Part shown: positions 25,304-33,524 of the stretch, in pieces
Layout: every line of letters begins with the position of its first letter
How positions within the stretch are numbered: position 1 is the stretch's first letter
Made by a program: the position numbers and the translations under genes
Notes under the pieces: model-generated
What the model was told of the DNA's origin: nothing
Seen by the model: the letters and a program-made list of their open reading frames with translations, nothing else
The model's database searches: none
Assembly: GCA_024638655.1 (NCBI GenBank)
Contig: JAHEJW010000002.1
Span: 62,001-126,000, forward strand
From: a bacterium
Lineage (GTDB): Bacteria > Actinomycetota > Acidimicrobiia > Spongiisociales > ZC4RG35
Direction of reading: 5' to 3'
Length of the DNA stretch: 64,000 nt

Positions 25304-25333
25304 ACAAGAAACCGCTCAGCTGTGGCTGAGCGG
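25304..25333 (-). terminator. Intrinsic terminator after the small ORF at 25449-25748
   Basis: A perfect 9-bp stem, CCGCTCAGC pairing with GCTGAGCGG, with a four-base loop at 25312-25333, followed on the minus strand by TTTCTT (25311-25306). It lies between the small minus-strand gene and the homocysteine methyltransferase operon, so it would separate the two transcripts. Confidence 0.65.
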
Positions 25334-25448
25334 CAGTCGCCGCTTTAGCTGGATTTATCGAGCGCCCGCAAGCTGGTCAATCAAATTGGCGCTTTGCTAT
25401 GTGGAAGTCAGGCTAGCAGCCGAGTGGGCGAGTCAAAGAGAGTCGGGC

Positions 25449-25748
25449 CTAGAAACTCTGATCGGGGTCCTCGACCTTGTTCCAGTCCTCGATGCATCTC
25501 TCGACGAGGGGGATGGGAATGTTGTTACGGGACCGCTCACGCTCAGAAACGAAGATGCTCGGCGGGACCTTGGGGTTGAAGGAGTCGATGTAGGCCTTGC
25601 TCCCTCTCTCCATCTCGTCCCAACCGTTGGACCACATCCACCCGGTTGGTCCGATCACATCTCTGGCCGACCTGGCGATGTCGTTGGCATAGTGACGCCG
25701 ACCCGCTCTGCGGGCCTTCCACTCCTTGGCGAGGTTGCGCCATCCCAT
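25449..25748 (-). CDS. Small uncharacterised protein
   Basis: A 99-residue soluble protein from ATG 25748, or 101 residues from GTG 25754. It is rich in Trp and charged residues (MGWRNLAKEWKARRAGRRHY at the start; a segment IGPTGWMWSNGWDEMERG in the middle). No family is recognised. It is followed by a terminator-like hairpin and lies upstream of the homocysteine methyltransferase operon on the same strand. Coding is supported by its open frame and by the well-placed terminator, not by homology. Confidence 0.5.
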   Translation of the reverse strand: MGWRNLAKEWKARRAGRRHYANDIARSARDVIGPTGWMWSNGWDEMERGSKAYIDSFNPKVPPSIFVSERERSRNNIPIPLVERCIEDWNKVEDPDQSF

Positions 25749-25821
25749 CGGCACAGCCTACCCGTGATGCGCGACTGCGAGCCCTGGTCAGGCCGGTTGG
25801 CTACGGTTCGTCGCGGGAACA

Positions 25822-27060
25822 ATGAACTATCGAAGCGAAGCCACCTACAAGGAGACCAGGCTCCCGGTGGAGCTTGCTTCCACGCTGATCGCGGACGCCT
25901 ACCGCTCCGACGCCTACTTCGAGGAAGAGCAGCAACAGCTGTTTGCGACGGGCTGGGTGACCGTGGCGACTTCCGCGGAGATCCAACATCCTGGCCAGGC
26001 GATAGTGCGCGACCTTGGGGGGAGATCGGTAATCGTCACCCGCAATGAAGAAGGCGAGCTGCGGGCTTTTCTCAACGTATGCCGACACCGCGGGTCCCGA
26101 CTTCTCGCCGAAGATTGCCAGCTGCGAGCTGGTCGAATCCGATGCCCGTACCACGCCTGGGCCTACGACCTCGACGGGGCTTGCATCGGAACACCGCTCT
26201 TCGAGGGGTCGGACATCCCCGAGGACATGCGAGCCGCGTTCGACATGGGCGACGTCAAGGCCTTCGATCGGGACGACTACCGGCTCTTCGGGCTATCCGT
26301 GAGAGAGTGGGGACCGCTCATACTGGTGTCCCTCCAGGTCGACCCAATTCCCCTGGAGCAATGGCTGGGCGATCTTCCGGAGCGTCTCGGCGGATACAGC
26401 CTGGCTTCGTGGGAGGTCCAGGCGGGCAAGGTCTATGACATCGCCGCCAACTGGAAGCTGATCACTGAGAACTTCATGGAGTACTACCACCTGCCTTGGG
26501 TGCACCCCGAGTTGGCCAAGGTCTCACGAATCCAGGACCATTACAGGTATCAGGGCTACGGCATGTATACCGGCATGACCACGACGCCGATAAGCGGAGA
26601 CAACCCGGCGTGGCTGGCTCTTCCGCCACACTCCGGGGTAACGGGTCACGATCTGAAGGCCGGCCGGTTCATGTTGCTCTTCCCCAACGCGGCGCTGAGC
26701 GTCCTGCCAAACCATCTGTTCCTGATGATCCTCGATCCGATCGGGGCGGACCGAACCATTGAGCGCACCTATCTCATGACACATCCGGACACCATGGAGG
26801 GACCAGGGGCCGGCGAGGCTCTCGACGAGCTGATGGGTTTCTGGGACCACGTCAATCTGGAGGACGTCGACATCGTGGAGAACGTGCAGCTCGGCATCTC
26901 CACTCCCGAGTACCAGGGCGGCAGGATGTGTTACAGGTTCGAGGAGCCAGTCCACCGCTTCCAGAACATGGTCATCGACCGCATGGTCGGCCTTGACAGG
27001 ATTCCCGAGGGCGATGCGGTGGACCAGGTCCCCATGTTCGGCGACCGACCAGGAACCTGA
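25822..27060 (+). CDS. Rieske non-heme iron oxygenase, betaine demethylase type
   Basis: A 412-residue oxygenase alpha subunit. The Rieske [2Fe-2S] ligands are Cys87, His89, Cys108 and His111 (CRHRG and CPYHAW). The mononuclear iron site shows His223 and His228 in ENFMEYYHLPWVHP, and a later Asp is expected near the C-terminal third. Such proteins (e.g. glycine betaine monooxygenase GbcA, stachydrine demethylase) remove N-methyl groups from quaternary amines as formaldehyde. No reductase gene is adjacent, so it must borrow one. Only 67 bases separate it from the divergent small ORF. Substrate is inferred as a betaine. Confidence 0.87.
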   Translation: MNYRSEATYKETRLPVELASTLIADAYRSDAYFEEEQQQLFATGWVTVATSAEIQHPGQAIVRDLGGRSVIVTRNEEGELRAFLNVCRHRGSRLLAEDCQLRAGRIRCPYHAWAYDLDGACIGTPLFEGSDIPEDMRAAFDMGDVKAFDRDDYRLFGLSVREWGPLILVSLQVDPIPLEQWLGDLPERLGGYSLASWEVQAGKVYDIAANWKLITENFMEYYHLPWVHPELAKVSRIQDHYRYQGYGMYTGMTTTPISGDNPAWLALPPHSGVTGHDLKAGRFMLLFPNAALSVLPNHLFLMILDPIGADRTIERTYLMTHPDTMEGPGAGEALDELMGFWDHVNLEDVDIVENVQLGISTPEYQGGRMCYRFEEPVHRFQNMVIDRMVGLDRIPEGDAVDQVPMFGDRPGT

Positions 27061-27090
27061 CTGGAAGACCAGCCGGCTGAACCAGTTCTC

Positions 27091-28041
27091 TCAAGCAATC
27101 CCCTGCGCCAGAAGGCCTCCCACCATCGCGACGATGAACACGTAACCGACGAATACGGCCAGAACCCTGGCACCTGCCAGCTTCGACAGGATCACGAACT
27201 CGGGGATGTTGGCTCCGGCTCCGGCGATGGTCAGCGCGACAATCGCTCCTACACCCACGCCAACAGCAGCTAGCGAGTCTGCGATCGGCACGAAGAGTTC
27301 GGTGCTGAAATAGAGCGGGGTCCCCAGGCCGGCCGCTACTGGTATGGCGAAGGCGTTGTCCTTGCCCGCCACCGATGCCACCGCCTCCGGCGGCACCAAC
27401 AACTCGATCATCAAGCCGATTGCGACTCCGACCAGGAGTATCGGGCCAAGTGATCCCAGCAGAGCCAAGGCCGCCCGGGAGGCTTCCCCAACCTCGGGGC
27501 GGATCCCTCGCCACGAGCCGGCCCGATCGACCGAACACGATTCATCTCCGCAATCGCCGACTTCCGTCTGGGCGGCCGCCCCGGCCATCAGCGAGAGTCC
27601 GCCGCCCCCGACTGACACTTCGGCGGTCAACGGCTTGAGAAAGCGCGATATGTCAATCTTCTCCGCAAAGAGCGCCAGTGTCATCGCGGCGGTGAACGCC
27701 ACTGCGACATAGATCAGAGCGGCCCGCACTCCAACGATAAGGACCAACGCGCCGAAGAGCACCGGGTCGAGGACGGGGGCCGCCACGATGAACGCCACGT
27801 ACCCGGCGGGAGGGACTCCGGCGCGTCTCAGTCCCAGCAACATCGGGATGGCGGAGTAGGTGCAGAAAGGCGTGACGAAGCCGACCCCGATGCCCTTGAG
27901 GGCGGCGACTGCGGGAGGCCCGCCCATCCACCGCCTCAGCCGTTCTTCACCGAGCCAGCGCTGGGAGAGATGAACCAGAAAGGCAACACCGAAGAAGAGG
28001 ACGACGAGTTCGGCGATGAGGATGAGCGTGTCTGCGATCAT
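27091..28041 (-). CDS. UPF0718/DUF318 family permease
   Basis: A 316-residue integral membrane protein with about eight to ten hydrophobic segments in two related halves. The motif TPFCTYSAIPMLLGL near residue 57 is typical of DUF318 permeases (ArsP and related transporters), and a Cys-containing loop with CGDESCS lies near residue 163. It overlaps the ArsR regulator by four bases (ATGA), a standard regulator-transporter pair. The family exports metal(loid) or organoarsenical compounds. Which one applies here cannot be told. Confidence 0.8.
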   Translation of the reverse strand: MIADTLILIAELVVLFFGVAFLVHLSQRWLGEERLRRWMGGPPAVAALKGIGVGFVTPFCTYSAIPMLLGLRRAGVPPAGYVAFIVAAPVLDPVLFGALVLIVGVRAALIYVAVAFTAAMTLALFAEKIDISRFLKPLTAEVSVGGGGLSLMAGAAAQTEVGDCGDESCSVDRAGSWRGIRPEVGEASRAALALLGSLGPILLVGVAIGLMIELLVPPEAVASVAGKDNAFAIPVAAGLGTPLYFSTELFVPIADSLAAVGVGVGAIVALTIAGAGANIPEFVILSKLAGARVLAVFVGYVFIVAMVGGLLAQGIA

Positions 28042-28352
28042 CCCGAGGGCACCCCGGAGCGAGCCATGATGGCGGCGGCTGCTTCGGGGAGAGCGGTCAT
28101 GCAGGCATCGTTCACCTTGACCAATGTGCGCACACCGTCCGGCTCTGTCAGGACGAAACGCTCGTCGGCGAGGATCTGGAGGTGTTTGCTGACAGTCGAC
28201 TGGCTCTTGCCGATCCGATCGACGATCTCACCAACGGTCATCGGCCCGCTCGCTCCCGCAACGATATTGAGGATCCGCACCCTGGTCCCGTCGGCGAGAC
28301 AGCGAAACCAGGACGCGTATTCGTTGGCTGTCGCTTCGTCGAGGTTTTTCAT
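28038..28352 (-). CDS. ArsR family transcriptional regulator
   Basis: A 104-residue winged helix-turn-helix repressor. The recognition region is GKSQSTVSKHLQILADER near residues 48-65, preceded by the ADGTRVRILNIV helix. Cys residues at 18 and 84 are the only candidates for metal sensing, so the classical CxC pair is absent. It is encoded in front of the DUF318 permease with a four-base overlap and sits on a perfect palindrome spanning its own start codon, so autoregulation is likely. Confidence 0.92.
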   Translation of the reverse strand: MKNLDEATANEYASWFRCLADGTRVRILNIVAGASGPMTVGEIVDRIGKSQSTVSKHLQILADERFVLTEPDGVRTLVKVNDACMTALPEAAAAIMARSGVPSG

Positions 28353-28377
28353 CGTTTATCGACGATAAACGATGAAA
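28347..28377. promoter_or_regulatory. ArsR operator palindrome overlapping the arsR start
   Basis: A perfect 31-bp inverted repeat, two 15-bp arms (TTTCATCGTTTATCG and its complement) around one central A, covering the start codon of the ArsR gene and the bases just before it. Its size and place match ArsR operators. Repression by blocking the promoter or ribosome access is inferred. Confidence 0.75.
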
Positions 28378-28441
28378 GGGTCTCCGTCAATGGCTTGATC
28401 GGACGTCCGTGATCGGCCCCGACCGGCCGGGGGCTTGGTGA

Positions 28442-29608
28442 TCAGCGGTATCGAGGGTCCACGAAGGGGATCGGGGTGGTGATGGCCTGGCGCGGCGCAT
28501 CGGGGGTGTGGATAGTGAGGGTCAGATCCGGGACGGCATGGTCCGCCGAGACCACGGCATACGCGATGTTCTTCTCCAGCCTGGGTGACCACGTGGTACT
28601 GGTCACCACGCCGGTCTCTTCCCCGGCGATGGTGACCGGCCACCATCTGATCGGGCTCTGTCGGATGGGATCACCTCCCACGAAGAGGCCAATCCGCCCA
28701 CGCGCAGGGCCCGATCGCGCCACATCGATCAGGGCTGTCTTGCCGATGAAGTCGTCATCACCGTCGAGGTCGACGAACTTCTCGAGACCCAGTTCGAGGG
28801 GGTTCATGCTCGAATCCATGTCGGTTCCGTAGGAGAGCAGTCCCGCCTCCATGCGCCGGATGTTGTTGGGCGCACCGGCCTTCACCCCGAAAGGCTCGCC
28901 GGCTTCGAACAACCTCTCCCACAGCCACCTTCCCCGACTCCCCTCCCTCAAGAAGATCTCGTAGCCGAACTCCCCACTCCACCCGGTCCTGGAGACGACG
29001 AGGGGAACGCCTTCCAGGTCGGTCTCGATGAACTGGTAGAACTTCAACTCGTCGACGAACGATCCGAACAGGGGCCTCATCAGGTCGGCTGACCGGGGGC
29101 CTTGAATCTGCACCGGCGATACATCCGGCTCGGCGATGCTCACATCGAAAACAGAATCGTGGGCGACTCCCTTGGCCCACAACAAGATGTCCGAGTCGGC
29201 CAGTGAGAGCCAGAAGTGGTTCTGACCGAGCCGGAGGAGGACGGGATCGTTGAGTATCCCGCCATCCCCCTGACAGACCAGTGTGTAGCGGGCCCTACCC
29301 ACGGCCATCTTGGTGACGTCCCGGGTCACCACGTACTGAGTGAACCGTGCGGCATCCGGTCCCGTCACTTCGACTTGGCGCTGCCCTCCCACGTCCCAGA
29401 TGGTCACGCCTTCCGTGAGATCGTGATAACCCTGTTCGACGCCCTCGTATGCGACGGGCATCACCATGTGGTTGTAGACGGTGACGGCGCCGACGCCGTG
29501 CTCGAGACTCGCTTCGAAGAACGGAGAGGGGCGGACCCGAGCGTTCAGCGACAGGGGGAGATCGGGATATTCAGGGATTGGGCCTGTCCTCCGGGTAGCC
29601 GGGCACAT
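28442..29608 (-). CDS. GcvT-family methyltransferase (aminomethyltransferase/DmdA-like, stand-alone)
   Basis: A 388-residue single GcvT-type protein, not fused to a dehydrogenase. The N-terminus carries VTVYNHMVMPVAY and VTIWDVGGQRQVEVTGPDA, then YTLVCQGDGGILNDPVLL, WSGEFGYEIFL and the folate-region stretch IRRMEAGLLSYGTDMD. Stand-alone GcvT-like proteins include THF-dependent DMSP demethylase DmdA and N-demethylation partners. It could transfer a methyl from a sulfonium or quaternary amine to THF. The start ATG 29608 overlaps the GFA gene by 38 bases. Last gene of an eight-gene operon. Confidence 0.8.
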   Translation of the reverse strand: MCPATRRTGPIPEYPDLPLSLNARVRPSPFFEASLEHGVGAVTVYNHMVMPVAYEGVEQGYHDLTEGVTIWDVGGQRQVEVTGPDAARFTQYVVTRDVTKMAVGRARYTLVCQGDGGILNDPVLLRLGQNHFWLSLADSDILLWAKGVAHDSVFDVSIAEPDVSPVQIQGPRSADLMRPLFGSFVDELKFYQFIETDLEGVPLVVSRTGWSGEFGYEIFLREGSRGRWLWERLFEAGEPFGVKAGAPNNIRRMEAGLLSYGTDMDSSMNPLELGLEKFVDLDGDDDFIGKTALIDVARSGPARGRIGLFVGGDPIRQSPIRWWPVTIAGEETGVVTSTTWSPRLEKNIAYAVVSADHAVPDLTLTIHTPDAPRQAITTPIPFVDPRYR

Positions 29609-29969
29609 CAGGGTCGAAGGAGTGGTAGTCGCTGGCGTAGTCGGTGTAGATGGCCGCGATCGTCTTCAAACCAGTGGGAGGCGTCAGCGTCCCGGCTGCG
29701 ATGGCGACATAACCAGGGCGGCGCAACGTACGCCAGAAGAGCGTCGACCCACATTCCCCGCAAAAGCCGTATTCGACATCGGCCGTGGCATACCAGCGCA
29801 GGGATCCGGCCCCACTTATCTCGAGCTGGTCGGCGTCCGTACTCGTGGCGGCCATGTAGTGCCCGGTGTGGCGCCGGCAGCGGCTGCAATGACAGTTGAC
29901 GATGTCTCGGGCCTCCCCGGTGATCTCGTATGTGACCGAGCCGCAGAGACAGCCTCCGGTTCTGCTCAT
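29571..29969 (-). CDS. GFA family (glutathione-dependent formaldehyde-activating-like) protein
   Basis: A 132-residue zinc-binding GFA-fold protein with Cys7, Cys9, Cys26, Cys28, Cys31, Cys70 and Cys73 (CLCGS, CHCSRC, FCGECGS). The founding member was proposed to speed condensation of formaldehyde with glutathione, and the family role is still debated. In an operon of N-demethylating flavoproteins, formaldehyde handling is a reasonable inference. ATG 29969 overlaps the stop of the preceding dehydrogenase (ATGA). The longer frame to 30110 is Arg-rich and non-homologous. Confidence 0.85.
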   Translation of the reverse strand: MSRTGGCLCGSVTYEITGEARDIVNCHCSRCRRHTGHYMAATSTDADQLEISGAGSLRWYATADVEYGFCGECGSTLFWRTLRRPGYVAIAAGTLTPPTGLKTIAAIYTDYASDYHSFDPDVPGYPEDRPNP

Positions 29970-30946
29970 ACGCTCAGTGTGCCACGACCCACCCGGACCT
30001 CGGCACCGCCGCCGGCCGGCTCGTGGTCGATCAGCTCGGCTGGGAATCCGGGCGCCAGCACCCTCACTCCGGTCGCATCCTCGAGACGACGCACGATGTT
30101 GGTCGACCACTCGCGGGGACCGTACCGAAATTGGGCATCCTCGAACATCGCGCCGACGAGGGGCGCGATCTCCAGCGGGACCCCGGCCGCTTCGGCCAGC
30201 TGCGTGAAGAGACCGAGATCTTTGACGACCAGGTCCATGGTGAAGTCGATCTTCCGGCTGCCATTGAGGATCAGCTGGCTCTCGGTTTCGTGAACGAATG
30301 AGTTGCCTGAAGAGAGCCTGATCGCCTCGTAGGTGGTCGCCAGATCCATCCCCGCCTGCTGCGCAGTGACGAAAGCCTCGGTGAGGGCCACGAGATTCAC
30401 GCTTGCCAGGTAGTTGGTTATGACCTTCAGCACCGAGGCCGAACCGAGCGGGCCCGTGTGAAGTACCTGTCTTCCCATGGCGGCCAATAGCGGAAGAACG
30501 TATTCGAAGGTCGCCCGATCACCTCCGGCGAAGATCGAGATATTCCCGGTCGCAGCTCGGTGACACCCTCCGGAGACCGGACAGTCCATAGCCCTACCAC
30601 CGGCTGCTTCGAGAAGATGCCCGAGCCGCAGCACTTCTCCCTGTGATGTCGTGCTCATCTCGAGCCAGACCTTCCCCTCAGAGATTGCACGGAGGATCCC
30701 CTGATCGGCCTCCTCCACGACAGCAGCAGAGGTCTCCGGATTGGGAAGGCTGGTGATGATCACGTCGCATTCCTCGGTCATCGATCGGGGACTGGATCCC
30801 TCACTCGCACCAGCAGACAAGAGCCTCTCGATCGGCTCAGGCCGGAGGTCGAACACGGTTAGGTCGAAACCGGACCTCGCCAGACTCAGCGCCAGTTTCG
30901 AGCCGACGTTGCCCAGCCCGATGAAGCCCACTCTCTTCACGTCCAT
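29966..30946 (-). CDS. 3-hydroxyisobutyrate dehydrogenase-like beta-hydroxyacid dehydrogenase
   Basis: A 326-residue NAD(P) enzyme of the 6-phosphogluconate/3-hydroxyisobutyrate dehydrogenase family. It has the Rossmann motif GFIGLGNVGSKLA near residue 6, the substrate loop DCPVSGGCHRAATGN near 120 (beta-hydroxyacid family pattern), and the catalytic Lys in GSASVLKVITNYL near 168. ATG 30946 follows a strong GGAGGTGA site, so the start at 30970 is not needed. It would oxidise a beta-hydroxy acid made by the upstream enzymes, or reduce a semialdehyde. Overlaps GFA by four bases. Confidence 0.87.
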   Translation of the reverse strand: MDVKRVGFIGLGNVGSKLALSLARSGFDLTVFDLRPEPIERLLSAGASEGSSPRSMTEECDVIITSLPNPETSAAVVEEADQGILRAISEGKVWLEMSTTSQGEVLRLGHLLEAAGGRAMDCPVSGGCHRAATGNISIFAGGDRATFEYVLPLLAAMGRQVLHTGPLGSASVLKVITNYLASVNLVALTEAFVTAQQAGMDLATTYEAIRLSSGNSFVHETESQLILNGSRKIDFTMDLVVKDLGLFTQLAEAAGVPLEIAPLVGAMFEDAQFRYGPREWSTNIVRRLEDATGVRVLAPGFPAELIDHEPAGGGAEVRVGRGTLSV

Positions 30947-30970
30947 CTTCTCACCTCCCTGTGACGACAC

Positions 30971-32074
30971 TCATTGATAAACAGCAACGGGATCCCCGAG
31001 GAATTCATGGTCGAGACCGACTCCGAGCCCTGGCGCATCAGCCACCCGCGTCACACCTCCCCCATTGCGAGCCCCACCGATCACGGGGTCCACCGAAATC
31101 ATCTCGTGACAGAGCCAAGTGGCCCTTCGGCTCCTCATCGGCGTGGCCTGGGCCAGGTGCACGGCGGCCGTGTCGGCCAGGGCAGAACCGCCGGTCTCTT
31201 CGATGTTCAGGCGAACACCGGCCTCGACACAGAGATCGCGTATGCGCCTCGCCTTTGTCAGCCCGCCGACGCGGTTGAGCTTGAGCCCGATCGCCTCGCA
31301 GGCGCCGTCCCGAACAGCTCGCAAGACATCTGAATACGTCTTGATCGACTCGTCCAGGATCAAGGGCTGGGTGGTCCTTCGCCGGACATGGAGGCTCTCC
31401 TCGTACGTCTCACAAGGCTCCTCGTAGTAGGCGTCCACGTCGGCTGTGGCCTTCATCACCCTGATGGCCTGGTCGGGCAGCCAGGCCCGGTTCACGTCGA
31501 ATGTCATCGACTCGCCCGGCTGTGTCAGTTCGCCGAGCTTCCTGACACGCTCGATGTCGTCGTCCACGCCGGAGCCGATCTTCGCCGAGTGCACTTTGTA
31601 TCCGGCCGCCCGCGCCCGCTCCATGGACTCGACCATCTCTTCGGGCGTGCCCGTCGGTATCGAGCTTTGAACCAGCACTGGATCGGCAGTGAGACCTCCC
31701 AGGAGGTCTCCGACGGGCAGCCCGAGCGCCTTGCCGGCTATGTCGTAACAGGCGATGTCGATGGCCGACTTCACATAAGGATGCCCGGGGAGGGCTTCGT
31801 CCATGGCCCGATTGACGACATCGGGTCGCGACGGGTTGGCCCCCAGGACGACGGGTGCGAGCTCTTCGAGACCCGCCCTGATCCCGCTCGCGAATGCCGG
31901 CAGGTAAGTCGATCCCCAAGGACACCCCTCGCCCCACCCGGTGATGCTCAGATCGGTCTCGAGGGCAACGAAGGTGCTGTCCAGCTCCGTGTAGTGGAGC
32001 CGTCCCCCCGAGAGGGAGTAAGGGTGGCTCAGTGGGAGTGTGACCTGGTAGACCGAGATCCCTGTGATCTTCAT
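30971..32074 (-). CDS. Enolase-superfamily epimerase/dehydratase (muconate lactonising subgroup, HpbD-like)
   Basis: A 367-residue enolase-superfamily protein of the muconate-lactonising enzyme type. Visible marks: HSAKIGSG near residue 165, DVNRAW near 191 and EEPC near 217 and LDES near 240 (Mg ligands), and the second catalytic Lys in IGLKLNRVGG near 265. The closest characterised patterns are hydroxyproline betaine 2-epimerase HpbD and cis-3-hydroxyproline dehydratase, which act on proline-type betaines and imino acids. That fits an operon with demethylases, but the substrate is inferred. It overlaps the reductase gene by four bases. Confidence 0.83.
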   Translation of the reverse strand: MKITGISVYQVTLPLSHPYSLSGGRLHYTELDSTFVALETDLSITGWGEGCPWGSTYLPAFASGIRAGLEELAPVVLGANPSRPDVVNRAMDEALPGHPYVKSAIDIACYDIAGKALGLPVGDLLGGLTADPVLVQSSIPTGTPEEMVESMERARAAGYKVHSAKIGSGVDDDIERVRKLGELTQPGESMTFDVNRAWLPDQAIRVMKATADVDAYYEEPCETYEESLHVRRRTTQPLILDESIKTYSDVLRAVRDGACEAIGLKLNRVGGLTKARRIRDLCVEAGVRLNIEETGGSALADTAAVHLAQATPMRSRRATWLCHEMISVDPVIGGARNGGGVTRVADAPGLGVGLDHEFLGDPVAVYQ

Positions 32075-33147
32075 CGCTTCACCTCGATCACTATCGAACC
32101 GACGTGTTGTTTTCGCATGAAGGCTTCTTCCGCATCGCGGAGTTGCTCGAGTCGGAAGGTGGCTGCAACAACGGGTTGGATCTCCTCTTGCTCGATGTAA
32201 GAGACCAGATCGGCGAAGACCTCAGGAGGAAGGACGGTCGCACCGTGCATCGTCAGGTCGCGGAGATAGAGCGTTCGCAGATCAAGAGACACTATCGGCC
32301 CGGCGATCGCGCCCGCTGTGGCGTAGTGGCCTCCGCGCTTGATGGTCTCGAACAACTCTGGAAAGCGCCCGCCTCCGACGACATCGGCGAACACGTCCAC
32401 GCCGCCACCGCTGGCCGCGACCACCCCCTCGGCTAGATGTTCACTTCCGCGGTCGAGAACGACTTCGGCACCCAGGGCCCTCACGGCCTCTATCTTCGAC
32501 GAGCTGGTCAGTGCCACCACTCGTGCACCCCTCCTCATGGCCAGTTGCACGAGAGCACCCCCAACTCCCCCCGAAGCACCGGTGACCAACACCCAATGAC
32601 CCTCGCTGACTCCGGCGCGGTGAAGCATGTGCTCGGCCGTCGCATAGGAGCAAGGGAAACTCGCCAGCTCTACATCGCTCAAACCGACCTCGACGGGATG
32701 CGCATTGCCTTCCGGCACCTTGACATACTCGGCATAACCCCCGTCGCGCTCCGAGCCGAGGTACTCGGCCTTGTCGAGCTCGCCGGATGCATCCCGAATC
32801 CACGCGTCGACCAGCACTCGCTCCCCGATCCGGGATCCGTCGACGTCGTGGCCGACTGCGGCGATCCGACCAACGGGGTCGGCCCCCTGAATGCGGGGAA
32901 AACCGAGAGCACCACCCCAGGACCCGGCGTCCGCGGTCACCTCGTTCCCGGTTGGCTCGGTCACGTCCTTCGAATACCAACCTGTCCTGGTGTTGATGTC
33001 GGTGTTGTTCATCCCGCAGGCCGCGACTTCGATGAGGACCTCGTCGGGCCCGGGGACTGGGGTGAGCAGATCTTCGCGGTACTCGAGCCGGTCGAGCCCA
33101 CCGTGACCGGTGAGCACGACACCGCGCATCCTCTCCGGCGCCGTCAT
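32071..33147 (-). CDS. MDR-family oxidoreductase (quinone oxidoreductase/alcohol dehydrogenase-like)
   Basis: A 358-residue medium-chain dehydrogenase/reductase with nucleotide-binding motif VTGASGGVGGALVQLA near residue 172 and a GroES-like N-terminal domain (VLIEVAACGMNNTDINTRTG). The structural zinc cysteines are missing, as in zinc-independent quinone oxidoreductases. It would use NADPH on an unsaturated or carbonyl intermediate. ATG 33147 lies in an ATGA overlap with the preceding gene; the extra N-terminal frame to 33300 is Arg-rich and spurious. Confidence 0.85.
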   Translation of the reverse strand: MTAPERMRGVVLTGHGGLDRLEYREDLLTPVPGPDEVLIEVAACGMNNTDINTRTGWYSKDVTEPTGNEVTADAGSWGGALGFPRIQGADPVGRIAAVGHDVDGSRIGERVLVDAWIRDASGELDKAEYLGSERDGGYAEYVKVPEGNAHPVEVGLSDVELASFPCSYATAEHMLHRAGVSEGHWVLVTGASGGVGGALVQLAMRRGARVVALTSSSKIEAVRALGAEVVLDRGSEHLAEGVVAASGGGVDVFADVVGGGRFPELFETIKRGGHYATAGAIAGPIVSLDLRTLYLRDLTMHGATVLPPEVFADLVSYIEQEEIQPVVAATFRLEQLRDAEEAFMRKQHVGSIVIEVKR

Positions 33148-33524
33148 CCCTCTTCGAGTTCGGCATACACCCGTCTGGCGATCCGAAAGCACTCGACGCC
33201 CGCGGGGACACCGCAGTAGGCGGTCACCTGATGAAGCACCGTGCGAACTTCTTCGCGACTGACCCCGTTCTGAACGGCGCCCCGCAGGTGAAGCTCCCAC
33301 TCGTGCATTCGGCCCAGCGCAGCGATCATCCCGAGATTGATCATCGAGCGCTCCCGATAGGTGAGGGTGTCATCGCCCCAGGCGAAGCCCCAGCAGAACT
33401 CGGTCACGACTTCTTGGAACTCTCGGCTGAAGTCGTCCGCCGCGCCGAGTCTCGCCTCGACATACTCATCCCCGAGAACCGCCTTGCGGGCAGCCAGCCC
33501 TCTTTCGAATCGTTCTGTGGTCAT
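33144..33524 (-). CDS. Carboxymuconolactone decarboxylase family protein
   Basis: A 126-residue all-helical protein of the CMD/4-CMLD family (RFERGLAARKAVLGDEYV start; LTYRERSMINLGMIAALGR near 57; HLRGAVQNGVSREEVRTVL near 80). Unlike AhpD there is no CxxC. PcaC-type enzymes decarboxylate gamma-carboxymuconolactone, but many homologues have unknown roles in catabolic operons, and nothing else here points to aromatic ring cleavage. Overlaps both neighbours by four bases. Confidence 0.85.
   Translation of the reverse strand: MTTERFERGLAARKAVLGDEYVEARLGAADDFSREFQEVVTEFCWGFAWGDDTLTYRERSMINLGMIAALGRMHEWELHLRGAVQNGVSREEVRTVLHQVTAYCGVPAGVECFRIARRVYAELEEG

Noticed and set aside
25806-25820. GTTCGTCGCGGGAAC as a third IclR site
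   Set aside because: The outer GTTC/GAAC match, but the spacing is 15 bases instead of 17 and the inner bases differ.
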